Shown here in pieces: positions 52,654 through 62,299 of a stretch of 64,000 bases of DNA (its first letter is position 1; every line of letters begins with the position of its first letter). The position numbers and the translations under genes were made by a program. Under the pieces are notes generated by a model, which saw only the letters and a list, made by a program, of their open reading frames with translations, was not told the DNA's origin and made no database searches. Where the stretch lies: assembly GCA_002077045.2 (NCBI GenBank), contig KZ111156.1, positions 96,125-160,124 on the forward strand. The letters run 5' to 3'. This DNA comes from Rachicladosporium sp. CCFEE 5018 (Eukaryota > Ascomycota > Dothideomycetes > Cladosporiales > Cladosporiaceae).

Positions 52654-53362
52654 ATTGGCAAGGTATTTAGCAGTAGCATAGTTCAGGGTAGAGATAGAGC
52701 ATTGTTTTTTAGATCATATACTTGCATTATTTTTATCGATATCGTTCGAGATGTGAGTCACCTTCAAAGCACTTCACCTCACAGGTTCTCAGTGGGCGCT
52801 CTGCAGGCGATTTGTAGTTTATTCTTCGCTAGTTGTTTAACTACAGATAGCCATGGGGATAGTGGGCCAGAGAGTTGATAATACTGCGGTGCTGTCAATT
52901 CGTTTTCCGAGTCGCTCCTACGCTTTGCTATGGCGCAAGAAGGGAGAGGGAAAGGAGATCAAGATCTTGGGCGTATTGCAGACTTACCTTCGTCCACCTT
53001 GATCAGCGTGCCAAATGTAGACACGCAGGTCGCAGTGCACGACCATCGCCGGGATGGCATACAGGTGGTAGACATCACGCACGCAAAGTTCACGCACGAC
53101 AAGCGCGAAGAAAGAGAGCGAAGGTACTCTTGCGAGTTCCTCGTCGAGAGACAACGTGATCTTCGCTCTCAGGTGTGAGACTGAGAGAGGGTATGGAAGA
53201 AGGTTGGGCTTTCGAAGCTTTCACATTTCGGGCCTGGCTATGTTGTCTGACGTTGCTCCGATGAGCGCGGTCTCGTTCACTCCAGTCCAGTCCAGTCCCA
53301 TGCTCTTTGAATGGCCATCATCCTCGTAGCCCGACCAGGGGGACAATCGAATGTCAAGCAGT
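52654..53362. other. Intergenic right border of array; one small doubtful ORF
   Basis: About 700 bases. A plus-strand frame at 52930-53178 (82 aa, MAQEGRGKGDQDLGRIADLP) is open and starts with an ATG, but has no recognisable motif. I do not call it a gene. Triple CCAGT repeats lie at 53282-53298. Confidence 0.4.
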
Positions 53363-53895
53363 TCAAGCCTTCTTCGACGCCTCGCTCTTCTTCTTCGTCG
53401 CCTCCCGTCCCTTGGCAATCCTCTCCAGAATGCTCTCACGGTCCTTGTCAATCTTCAACTTGGTGACCTCGACTTTGCTGGGCGCAATGCCGATGGGCAC
53501 GCTCTGGCCGTTGGACTTCTCGCGCGTGACGCGCTCGATGTGGATGACGTATTTGAGGCGGTAGCAGGCGACGATCTTGCCCTCGCGGCCTTTGTTGGAG
53601 CCGCGCTTGATGATGACTTCGTCGTCTTTGCGGAGGGGGATGGAGCGGACCTGTTTGGGGTGTAAGTAGGGGAATGAGGGGGTTGGATTGGAAGGGGAGG
53701 GCGGACGTTGTGCTTTTCTCTGAGTTCTACGATGCTGTCAGCAGTTGTCTGGGTGCGATTACGCACATGGAAGCATTGCATACCCTTCGAGAGCGGTGCG
53801 CTCATGATCACGCGGCGCACACTGGAGGGAGCCTGGAAGTGAGCCTTGCGGCTCTTCCGCCGGCTGGAGGAGAGGTTTTTGTTGATCTTCGTCAT
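53363..53895 (-). CDS. RPL26: 60S ribosomal protein L26 (uL24)
   Basis: Cytosolic large-subunit protein near the exit tunnel. Three exons: 53895-53784, 53726-53707 (only 20 bp) and 53650-53363, with introns of 57 and 56 bp. The spliced product is 139 aa, normal for fungi. It starts MTKINKNLSSSRRKSRKAHF, continues SSVRRVIMSAPLSKELREKH, then NVRSIPLRKDDEVIIKRGSN with the KOW motif region, and ends in a Lys/Ala-rich tail. Intron 2 has the atypical donor GTCCGC, which is repeated just after its acceptor. Small first exons and introns are usual for ribosomal protein genes. It is divergent from the AT-hook gene. Confidence 0.92.
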
Positions 53896-54307
53896 CTCGG
53901 CGGTGTTGAATGAGGGATTGGGGGTGAGGGAGGACGTCGGTGTCGCTGTCGTAGTTGCCTGACGTTGTCAATGTCGTCCCGCTAGTAAATTCCGAGTGTG
54001 TCGAACTTTCGTCTTGGCGTTTTAAGGTTGCGGAGCAGTGGAATAGGCCCGCGCGCTAGCAAAGATGCTTGGCAGCAGTTCCTAGCTTCACGCGCGTGAT
54101 GGACGTGTGAGCGCGAACAGGGTCTGTAGATATATCGTTCGTGTACAGGCTTTGAGGCAATTTTGAGACGGAGAGGGACGAGTCGCATAGAGATGAAGAC
54201 TCCGGACTTACTGGATCACGGCGAATCAATGCGCCGGTGCAGTGAGGCATGATGCGACAGTCGTCGCTACCCAGTCGAGACGAACAGTCCGAGGTTGACT
54301 GACAATC
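53896..54307. other. Divergent promoter of RPL26 and the AT-hook gene
   Basis: About 410 bases between opposed start codons. No separate gene recognised. Confidence 0.5.
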
Positions 54308-57300
54308 ATGGCGCCGTACACAACGAACGACCAGTATGGAGCCTACTACGACCCAGTAGGTAGTCAGGTGAATCAGGCACCCGCCGGCTATACTTACCAA
54401 AGTGCATCGAGCACAGGATCGCAGTACCCGAGCACTATAACGGCCAGCAGCCGAGCGAAGGCCAGCTATCCGTCGTATGGATCGAACAACTACAGCGCGA
54501 GTCAGTACGGGACAGCGCCGCAGCAGCAAGACAGCGCGAGCAATCGCGGGTCGACTGGGAGTCTGAGTACCGGGCAGAAGTACAATCAGCCGATTGGCAG
54601 TAGGTCTGGGAGCACTCAGCAGACCGGCAATACGGGCTGGTCGAATGCAGACTACGGTACTTCGACCTATCAGAATGCTGGCACGGGAGTTCAAATGCCC
54701 AACCGAACACAGTCCAGCACTTCTCCACTCTACGCGACAAACACTGCGTCCACAGCTACGTTCGGTCGTCTGAGCTACCCTCCGACTGCGCAATCGCAGA
54801 GCTCCACATCTGGCTATCCCCATGCGAACACAGGCTCAAGCTACCAGACCAGCTCCACGCAGAACACTGCGAGCACCTTGAATAATTCCTCGTATCAGTC
54901 AGCCTACAACACCGCTCCGCAGAGTCAAGCCCAGACGCAGCCTCAGCGATACGCCAGTCCATTACAAGCAGTGCAAGCTCAGCAGCACCAGTCCGGTTCA
55001 TAGCAAGCAGGCTTCACTAGGATCGGGTCACCAGCCATCACCCCTGATGAACTCACATCAGCCGGTCCATCAGGTGAGTCACAGGCAGCAGAGCGAGTCG
55101 GTCGAACCTGCATCGACTACAGTGGACCCGTCTCATGTGTATGACTTTCGAGCTGAGCGGGAGAAGAAAGCGAAGATCGAAGCTGAGAAGCAACGAAAGC
55201 TTGACGAGGAGAAGGCTGCGCGAAAGGCAGGGGAAAATCGCCTCGCTGCCGAGAGGCGGAAGGTTGAGGAAATCAAGCGGAAAGCTGAGGATGAGGCAGC
55301 GAAAGAGGCGGCAGAGGCGAAGCGAAAAGGCGACGCTGATGCCGCAGCGAAGAAGGCATCTCAGGATCGCAAGAACGAGCAGCGTCGGAAAGCACGAGAG
55401 GAGACTCCGCAAAGCGCAACTGCTGCTACAGCACTGACTCAGATGGCATCGAGCAAAGCGCCTGTGCTTGAAGAGCCTCAGATGCCCGATATGCCAGGGG
55501 CGACGCCTGAGGAGATTGAGATGCGAATGATGTTCCAGAAGATGCGCGAGTTCAATGCGAAAAACCCAACCATGCTCGCTAAGCTTTGGGAGGAAGAGCG
55601 GCGCAGTCATGGCGCATCTCAGTCGCCACAGCAAGCAAAGTCGACTGTGGCACCGCCATATAGACCAGCAACAGCTAAGGCGCCGACAACTGCCGCACCT
55701 GCCTCATCCGCGCCAGCACTTTCAACGCCAAGCTCGGCACCTACTGCTGAAAGTGCCTCAGCAACGATCACAGCGTTCAAGCCATTCAGCCGGCCGAAAC
55801 CACCACCGCCAGCGCATCTAATGGGTGCGTCAGCCACGACCAAAAAGCCTGCAACCTCTACTCTCTGGCCACCAGGCAAGAAACATGTTCTCGCTGAGCT
55901 AGCTGCGAAATGGCTCACTGGTAAAAACCCTGACAAGCCAATGACGAAGGCAGATCTGCTGGCGCGACTAGACCAGAATCCGAACTACGTCGAGCTGTGC
56001 GAGTCGCTTGAGAATGTCGGTCTCAAATTCGAGCGGGCTGGGTTCGCGAAGCAGTTGCTGCACGCTGTGCCTGGTGGTAGCAGCACGAAGTCGCCTGCGA
56101 GTATGAACGGAGGCAGCGGTGAAATGAACGGCGGTGCAAGGACAACACCCTTGAGTAACACAGGGAAGAAGCGAGGTCGGCCAACACGAGAAGAGATGCA
56201 GTGGAGGCGAGACGTCGGCCTTGTTCCACGAGTAGCAAGCTCATCCTCAGATCCGATCACGCAGCCGAACGGCGACACGACAGTCTCCTACGAGGTTCCA
56301 TCGTTCTCACTATCGGATGCGGCGAGAGAAGTGAACAATATGCATCGGCAGCCTCCTCCAGTGCGCCAGAACCCACTACCGGCACCGGCGTGGACCGTAC
56401 CTTCCCCATCAGCGTCGACTCCTGCTCCTGCCGTGCAAAACGCGTTCATCAACAATTTCGGACCGGCTGTTAGCCACACTCCAATCTACACATTTGACGC
56501 CAAGCCAGCGCCAGTACCCGCAGAGCCAGAGCCTAAGATGAAAGTCAAGCCGACGCCGCCACCGCGTCCGCCAGCCGACAAAGAAGAAGCTGCGCGGAAA
56601 CGCGACTTCAGCACTATGGTAGATCTGACACAAGCAGATTCAGACGATGATGATGCGCCACCTCCCAAACTACAGCATATTGCTCAAGGTGTTGGAGTCC
56701 CGACACAGCCTCTCAAAGCCAGCGATGCATCGTTTCCGGCTGTGAATGCGCAAACGCTACAACGCCCAGCAGCACCACCTGTGCAGATGTTCCGCATAGG
56801 ACCTCCTACTCCGAATAAAAGCTTCAAAGCCCCAGCTGCACCGATGGCAGTGCAGCCGGTAAGACCGCCAACGCCTCCAGCTCCAGCACCACCCAAACGC
56901 ACAGGTCCAACGCAAGAATTCTTACAACATGAGCGTATCAGAGGCAGGATGATCGTCGAGCCTATCATGCGCGATCGCGTTGCGCGTAAGTCGCACTATG
57001 ACAGTCGCACCATCGCACGAGATGTGCTGCTGGCTACTGGTCGTCATCCCGACATGCGACCGCTAAATGCTCACATGAACAACATGCAGCGCCTGCTAGG
57101 TGAGCGAGGTGGTATGTTCGACTCTGGCAAGAGAAGTGATCTGGCAACTATCAGATGGGACGTGATCGACCCTGAGCCCTCAAAGAAGTCACGATCAGAT
57201 GCAGTGGAGGATTTCATCCGCGATGAGGACGCCGCAGATGCCGACGATGAAGACGACGCACCCAGGCCTGAACGACGTCCCAAACAGAACAGTACAGAAC

Positions 57301-58396
57301 CCCCTCTCGCCTCAGTGAAAGAGCCAGGCTACGTCCACAAACCCAAGAAGAAAGGCCGCCCCTCCACGCTAAGCTCGGTCCGCGCGGACACATCCGGCGG
57401 CTCCACCCCGCAGCCGCAGCCCACTTCCACGACGCGACAGCCAAACATGTCTGGATCGCGAAACGGCACTTCAGTAGCAAACCGCGCTGCCGCAAACTCA
57501 CCTTCGATGTCTGCCACAGGTGCTGCAGTCGGGTACGCTGCATTTCGCCAGCTTGACGAGAACGGTAATCCGATAAAGACCAAGGGGCGACCAAAAGGGT
57601 GGCGCAAAAGTGTGCATTCGCGTGAAGCTCAGGGTCTGCCTCCTGCAGCTGCAGGATCGAAACCTTTATCAGGTGCTGGACGGACTGCCTATCGTCCGCC
57701 TACGCAGCCACTTCAGGAACCCGAATATCAGGTCTACAATTGCGAGTGGCAAGGGTGTAAAGCTGAGCTTCACTCCCTCGACACACTCCGGAAACACATT
57801 GTCAAACTCCACGGCCGACCGGGCGAGGACGACGAGTACGCTTGTTTGTGGACGAAGTGTAAGGTCAGTAAAGGATTCGATTGGCCTGCCACATTTCCCG
57901 ATATCGCGCCGTGGGTGAAGCATGTGGAGAAGGAGCATGTGGAGTCTATCGCCTGGAGGTTGGGGGATGGACCGAAGTCCGGCTTGCCAGGTATGCTTCC
58001 CCCTTCTTGATCGCAATCACTCGTTGTGTCCTTCAGGCTGATCGTGAACAAGACTGACAGGCAGGCATAGAAACGCATGACTCTGACGCCTATCTCTCTG
58101 ACTCCCATGGCCGCTCAATCACGCCTATCATCCAGCCTTTCTCGGCTGTCAATCTTACTCCAGCTATTACTATTAACACCATTGGACTCAACAAAGAGGC
58201 TCGCGATGCTGTGAGGCGGCTGGAGGCGAGGAAGCGCATTGTAGGGCCCACGATGGGGCAGCTTGGGTGTAAATTCGTCAATCAGAAACGGAGGCTGGGG
58301 TTTCTCGATGATGAGGATTTCGAGGATGAGGTTGCGGTGGAGGGGGAGACGGAGAGTGAGAGTGAAGGGGAGGGGATGGAGGGGGTTGAGACGTGA
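54308..58396 (+). CDS. Large AT-hook / C2H2-type nuclear protein, frame break near 55000
   Basis: About 1340 aa if continuous. The first part (54308-55003) is Ser/Tyr/Gln-rich and stops at TAG 55001. The frame one base over is open from before the stop and continues naturally (SKQASLGSGHQPSPLMNSHQ), so a single-base break is likely. Then come a charged coiled coil (EREKKAKIEAEKQRKLDEEK and on), a folded block WPPGKKHVLAELAAKWLTGK, AT-hooks (KKRGRPTREE, KKKGRPST, KTKGRPKGW) and C2H2-like fingers (CEWQGCKAELHSLDTLRKHI, then CLWTKCKVSKGF). A 73-bp intron (57992-58064) leads to a final exon with LSDSHGRSITPIIQPFSAVN and an acidic tail. Probably chromatin-bound. No specific complex can be named. 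Confidence 0.75.
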
Positions 58397-58832
58397 GCGG
58401 CTGTTGAGGGCGTGCAAGTCAGGTCACACTACTTGTAGGATATGAGCAGTCTCTAGCGGAGGTAGCCAGCACTGCGCGCCCGCCTGCTAGATAAGACGAA
58501 CAGTCCAAGCAAAAACTTGAGATGACGAAAGCAGTCTGGCACGGCACTATGCCAGATGCCCTTTGTGCACCACCTTGCCCAGTCCCTGCATCCACGTCGA
58601 CGAGCGTGTCGATTTCCTTTGGAAGCCCGCTGAACTTCAACTGGTCTGCGCCTTGCAGCCTTGCCCAGCCTCGCATGCAGCCGCGCTCTGATGCTCCCCA
58701 CACCCACGCCCCCAATCCTCTACCACTCCTCTCACTCCGCATGCCCCGCTGTCTCTCCTGTCCCCTCGGACCTCCAGCCACTCCCTGCCCAATACACTGT
58801 TGTCGTGCCCTTGTTCACCGCCCAATAGCCCA
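58397..58832. other. Intergenic, no gene seen
   Basis: About 440 bases between the 3' ends of two convergent genes. The plus-strand open frame here is Cys/Pro-rich without recognisable motifs and is treated as noise. Confidence 0.4.
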
Positions 58833-59003
58833 TCATTTGACCTTCGCAGGTACCGCATCCCTCTTCCTCTCCCCACTAACCACGCCCTTCACCTCCGCTG
58901 TGTCTTTACTGTTGATTTCGAGGAAATGGTAGAGGACGATTAGTAGCATTGCCGCGCTGCCGAGGAAGACGGCTAGGCTGTAGAGGGAGTTGTCGGATAT
59001 CAT
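58833..59003 (-). CDS. OST4: Oligosaccharyltransferase subunit Ost4
   Basis: A 56-aa mini-protein in one exon, ATG 59003 to TGA 58833. It reads MISDNSLYSLAVFLGSAAML followed by LIVLYHFLEINSKDTAEVKG and a short basic tail. The MISD start, one membrane helix of about 22 residues and the LIVLYHF ending of the helix are the hallmarks of Ost4, which holds Stt3 and Ost3/Ost6 together in the ER oligosaccharyltransferase. Yeast Ost4 is 36 aa. A longer C-terminal tail of this kind is what I expect in filamentous fungi. It is too short for usual ORF cut-offs and easily missed. Confidence 0.85.
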   Translation of the reverse strand: MISDNSLYSLAVFLGSAAMLLIVLYHFLEINSKDTAEVKGVVSGERKRDAVPAKVK

Positions 59004-59406
59004 CGTTGCGGTCTCGTTGGATGGTTGTCGAGGTGTGGGGATCTTCTGTAGCTAGGGCTTGCAGCGCAGAGGAGACCAGAGAGATGAGCAGTGTGGAGTC
59101 TGTGGTTGTGTGTCGCTCGGTGGATGGTGTGGGCTATGGATTGCCGGCGGGTCTGTGGTGATGGGAGGAGTGAGGGATGGGGGTCGTGATGAACGGTGAT
59201 GGAGGAGCGGCGGGGACTTTTAGACGGAGTCGTGGGCGCTGTGTTTTGAGCGCAGCAGCTGTATGAGAAACGGAGATCGTTAGGGGTGAGAGGTTGTGAT
59301 ATATGTAAAAGTAATGCACATTCGGTTTGACGAGCAGCCTGCCATTGAGAGGTGTCACTTCAGCGCATGACTCGCGCCCGAATTTAGGTCAGCGTCAAAT
59401 ATGCGT

Positions 59407-59412
59407 CACGTG
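59407..59412. promoter_or_regulatory. CACGTG E-box, site 1
   Basis: Palindromic CACGTG within GTCACGTGA, the form bound by bHLH factors such as Cbf1 or SREBP relatives. A second site lies 120 bp downstream. Sequence match only. Confidence 0.35.
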
Positions 59413-59526
59413 ATTGCACCCGCTCGTCGCACGGCTGTGCTTTATCATGGAAATAAATTCACAACATAGTATCTCTGATGATCAAGAGATTCATGCGCAT
59501 CACAGATTAGAGTTAGGAGTATGCCC

Positions 59527-59532
59527 CACGTG
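59527..59532. promoter_or_regulatory. CACGTG E-box, site 2
   Basis: Second CACGTG (CCCACGTGAC), 120 bp from the first and about 10 bp before a TATA-like run. This layout favours control of the plus-strand gene at 59896. Confidence 0.35.
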
Positions 59533-59541
59533 ACATTAACA

Positions 59542-59552
59542 TTATATATACA
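59542..59552 (+). promoter_or_regulatory. TATA-like element upstream of array member 9
   Basis: TTATATATACA, the strongest TATA-like run in this spacer, about 345 bp before ATG 59896. A long leader or a 5'-UTR intron would be needed if it is used. Confidence 0.35.
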
Positions 59553-59895
59553 TAATTCTCCAAGTTCTGCACAGCCGCTTAGGAGATAGGTTACCCCCTG
59601 TCGCAGTGGTCAGGTGGCAATGACCGGTAGTCGCAAGCTTGGCTTTCCTGATTGAGCGACATTCGGTAGTCTTTCCTAGGAGTGCGCAGGTTCCAGGGGA
59701 CCGCTCGCGAAGATATTTCCTCGTGCACTCTCTTGCCTTGTTCGCACATCTTTCGGGTTCTTCCGGCTTCGCTTTGTGTTAATTTCGTGGATAAGTTTGG
59801 TGTTCTTTTTGTGGTATTGAGAACAGAGTGCCATCTCTCTACAACCTCGCAGATCGAATTCCTCTCACTATCGGGATACGTCAAGTACTGTCAGT

Positions 59896-60780
59896 ATGCA
59901 GCCTGCTGCACATGATCAGTATGGGACCGCTGCTATACAAGCTTGTGTACCTAGCGATACTCTTGCTACACACGTCCACAGCTTACCTCCGGAACTTTTC
60001 GAGATCATCCGGCGCTTGACACTCTGCCCTGTCGCTAGTGTAGAGACCAGTGCAGCCTCAGGCGAGGCTGCCGAGCTGATGCCAGACGAAGGCAATTACA
60101 TTAAGATCGATGGCACGTGGTCGCCGCCCTCGCTCTTACAAGTGGACGCCACCACTCGAGCGGCCTATGCCAAGGTCTATTATTCGACTCACGTCTTCGA
60201 CTTTATCCACTCCGCCGGTTCCCGCGAAAGTAGTCTCACGCGTTGCATGCGATGGTTGAAGACAATCGATACCCGGCATCTTGGCTACATCCGGCAGATC
60301 CGCCTGCACGCCTCCCACAGACTCCGCGTGCCCATTGTCGAGTGCTCAGACATTTGGCGCGCCTTCCAGGCTGGCGTTCCCAAGTCCCAGGTCTGCACAG
60401 GGTACCACGCAGAGCATATGCTAAGCTACGGGGTCTACGCCCGCCACGAGCAATGGGAACGCATCTACCGCCGGCTCTGCCTTGGTCCGTCGGCATTACC
60501 GGTGGCCATACATCAGTGTGATCAGCAACCCAAGTGTCCGGCACACAGAGAATCCGATTGTGGTATCGTATTGTTCACTGAGCTGCGTTACCAAACTGGA
60601 GACGATGATCCTGTACGGAGTGTCTGGATGCCGGTCGAGTACCCGACGTTTCAGGGACTACTCAACGTTTTGATACGTGAGTTCCAGAGAGTGATGGAGC
60701 TGGAAATGCTCGTTACGCCCGATGAGTATCACGTTGCGGATGGTGACATGGAAAATAGTCAGCGTTCAGATAGATCCTGA
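59896..60780 (+). CDS. F-box-like family member 9, dispersed copy
   Basis: Single exon, 294 aa (MQPAAHDQYGTAAIQACVPS). Blocks: VHSLPPELFEIIRRLTL; IKIDGTWSPPSLLQVDATTR; VYYSTHVFDFIHS; RCMRWLKTIDTRHLGYIR; QIRLHAS; VPIVECSDIWRAF. The block order and the Trp in TWSPPSLLQV identify it as a relative of the array at 40.9-52.7 kb. It is longer, owing to an insertion of about 25 residues between the first and second blocks and a longer, Cys-containing C-terminal part (QCDQQPKCPAHRESDC). The tail is acidic. It seems intact. Function unknown. Confidence 0.7.
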   Translation: MQPAAHDQYGTAAIQACVPSDTLATHVHSLPPELFEIIRRLTLCPVASVETSAASGEAAELMPDEGNYIKIDGTWSPPSLLQVDATTRAAYAKVYYSTHVFDFIHSAGSRESSLTRCMRWLKTIDTRHLGYIRQIRLHASHRLRVPIVECSDIWRAFQAGVPKSQVCTGYHAEHMLSYGVYARHEQWERIYRRLCLGPSALPVAIHQCDQQPKCPAHRESDCGIVLFTELRYQTGDDDPVRSVWMPVEYPTFQGLLNVLIREFQRVMELEMLVTPDEYHVADGDMENSQRSDRS

Positions 60781-61139
60781 GCTCTCCATGGCTGTATGAG
60801 GAAAAGCGACTGGATCGCCGCAAGGTTCTTCGGTGTCCAAATGGCGATTCTGGAGGGGCGTTTGAGAGGTGTGAGTAGGGCTGGATACGGCGACAAGACC
60901 ACCGTGAATTTAGTTAGCAGCTTGCGGTATTATGATGGTAATGTGGTGTGTTCACCTTGACGCTGGCATTGCAAGCTGCTTCGTTGTTGTGATGTGCGAT
61001 TGACCAATTCTTATGTGGGAGGTCAGGGCGACTGATCAGTGATATAGTGGTGCTCTCACCGATACAACACTATCCTGATCTGTTCCTCCGGCGTAACGTA
61101 TACAAGCACTATGACCCTGTCGATGTCCATCGAGATGAG
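60781..61139. other. Intergenic, no gene seen
   Basis: About 360 bases between the 3' ends of two convergent genes. Nothing recognised. Confidence 0.45.
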
Positions 61140-61823
61140 TTAATTGCCCTCCCTTTCGCGTAGATCAGCTTCCTCCTTCGTTTCTGGCAGCTCGACCTTA
61201 TCATACCCGTCCTCCAAAATACCAACCACATTGTGATCTCGAAGCTCATGCACCATTCTCTGCGCCTTTCTCTCCTCTCTCGAAGGCGAAATATCTCTCC
61301 GTGATGACTCTGGGGCGACCATTACAGCAGTAGGAGCGCGGTACGTCGTTTCAGGAGAAGGCTCTGGTAGGGCGACGCGGATGTGCGGGAATTGTGGGTT
61401 GTATCGCGGAAAATCAGCGGCCAGCGTCAGATTGGTGCCTCGTGGTGGTGGGTAATCCAGTGCTGTTCGACCTGGTGAAGGGGGAGCGGGAACGGGCGTG
61501 CTCTCGTCGTCTGTCACGAACAAGGATTCTTCGATGATCTCAGATGCTGTCTCCGGCTTCTTCGGATTGGCGATCTCTAGTGATGCAGATCGCTTGCGCT
61601 TCCGCTGACGTGCTGGCTTCTGCACGCGAGGACGCTTGCTCGTGCTTGGAATGGCTGGCATATCGTCTTCTTCGTCGTCTTCGCCGTCTTCATCATCTTC
61701 AGACGCTCCATCGTCCACATATTCTTCATCGTCTTCAGCTTCTTTGTCTTCAGGTTCGAGCTCAGGGCGGGTCGACGTCGATACGCTGGGAGATGGACTG
61801 TTGCGAGAGCGTTGAGGTGGCAT
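61140..61823 (-). CDS. Acidic/basic nuclear-type protein of unknown function
   Basis: ATG 61823 (MPPQRSRNSPSPSVSTSTRP) gives 227 aa. The frame is open much further upstream (to 62300) but that part reads as untranslated sequence and lacks an early ATG in good context. Composition: Ser/Pro N-terminus, a long Asp/Glu tract (about residues 25-57), a basic cluster KPARQRKRKRSASLE that could be a nuclear signal, then a better-conserved-looking C-terminus (TALDYPPPRGTNLTLAADFP, HIRVALPEPSPETTYRAP, HELRDHNVVGILEDGYDKVE). No named domain recognised. Confidence 0.65.
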   Translation of the reverse strand: MPPQRSRNSPSPSVSTSTRPELEPEDKEAEDDEEYVDDGASEDDEDGEDDEEDDMPAIPSTSKRPRVQKPARQRKRKRSASLEIANPKKPETASEIIEESLFVTDDESTPVPAPPSPGRTALDYPPPRGTNLTLAADFPRYNPQFPHIRVALPEPSPETTYRAPTAVMVAPESSRRDISPSREERKAQRMVHELRDHNVVGILEDGYDKVELPETKEEADLREREGN

Positions 61824-62299
61824 TGCTGTTGAGAGTAGATGCGTACTGAAACTACTCCGATGTATACTGGGTCGCAACGGTATTATGCTGCAACGCGTAT
61901 GCCGTGATGGGTAGATTTGCTCGCGGTCGAAACCTGACAGCAATTCATGCTGGCACCTCGAGCCATGATCGCCGTGGTTCTGATGTACACGGCAGTGACA
62001 GTCCTTGTGTTTACGAGACACAGATCCGGAGGTAAGTGCGAATCGAAATGACAGGACAGGTACGATGGTCAGATGTGCCTGCGCTTCTCCAGAACTCTGA
62101 TCGCGCTCCTGTGCTACTATGAAGGCCCTCTTCATAGTGCGACTGTCACTCAATATGTGTGTGAGAGAGATGGCTGAGTTTCGTCTGGACTGAAGGCTGT
62201 CGAGGACACAGCACCGTAACGCTTCGCCACCACGGGCAAGCAAAACGGCGCATAGCCCACGACACCGACTCTGGAGAAGCGAGGTATTACGCTGGGGCA
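61824..62299. other. Intergenic, no gene seen
   Basis: About 480 bases between two minus-strand genes. A frame is open through it on the minus strand but looks like untranslated sequence. Confidence 0.4.

Larger units (their letters stand above)
59004..59895. other. Long divergent intergenic region
   Basis: About 890 bases between OST4 (minus) and array member 9 (plus). It contains two CACGTG hexamers and a TATA-like run, listed separately, in an AT-rich part (59440-59580). No gene recognised. Confidence 0.5.

Noticed and set aside
52930..53178. 82-codon plus-strand frame starting MAQEGRGKG at the right border of the array.
   Set aside because: No family block of the array and no known motif; length is within what chance gives in this GC range.
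58522..58932. 136-codon plus-strand frame rich in Cys, Pro and Ser.
   Set aside because: It overlaps OST4 on the other strand, has no recognisable motif, and its composition is what antisense of a coding/UTR region gives.
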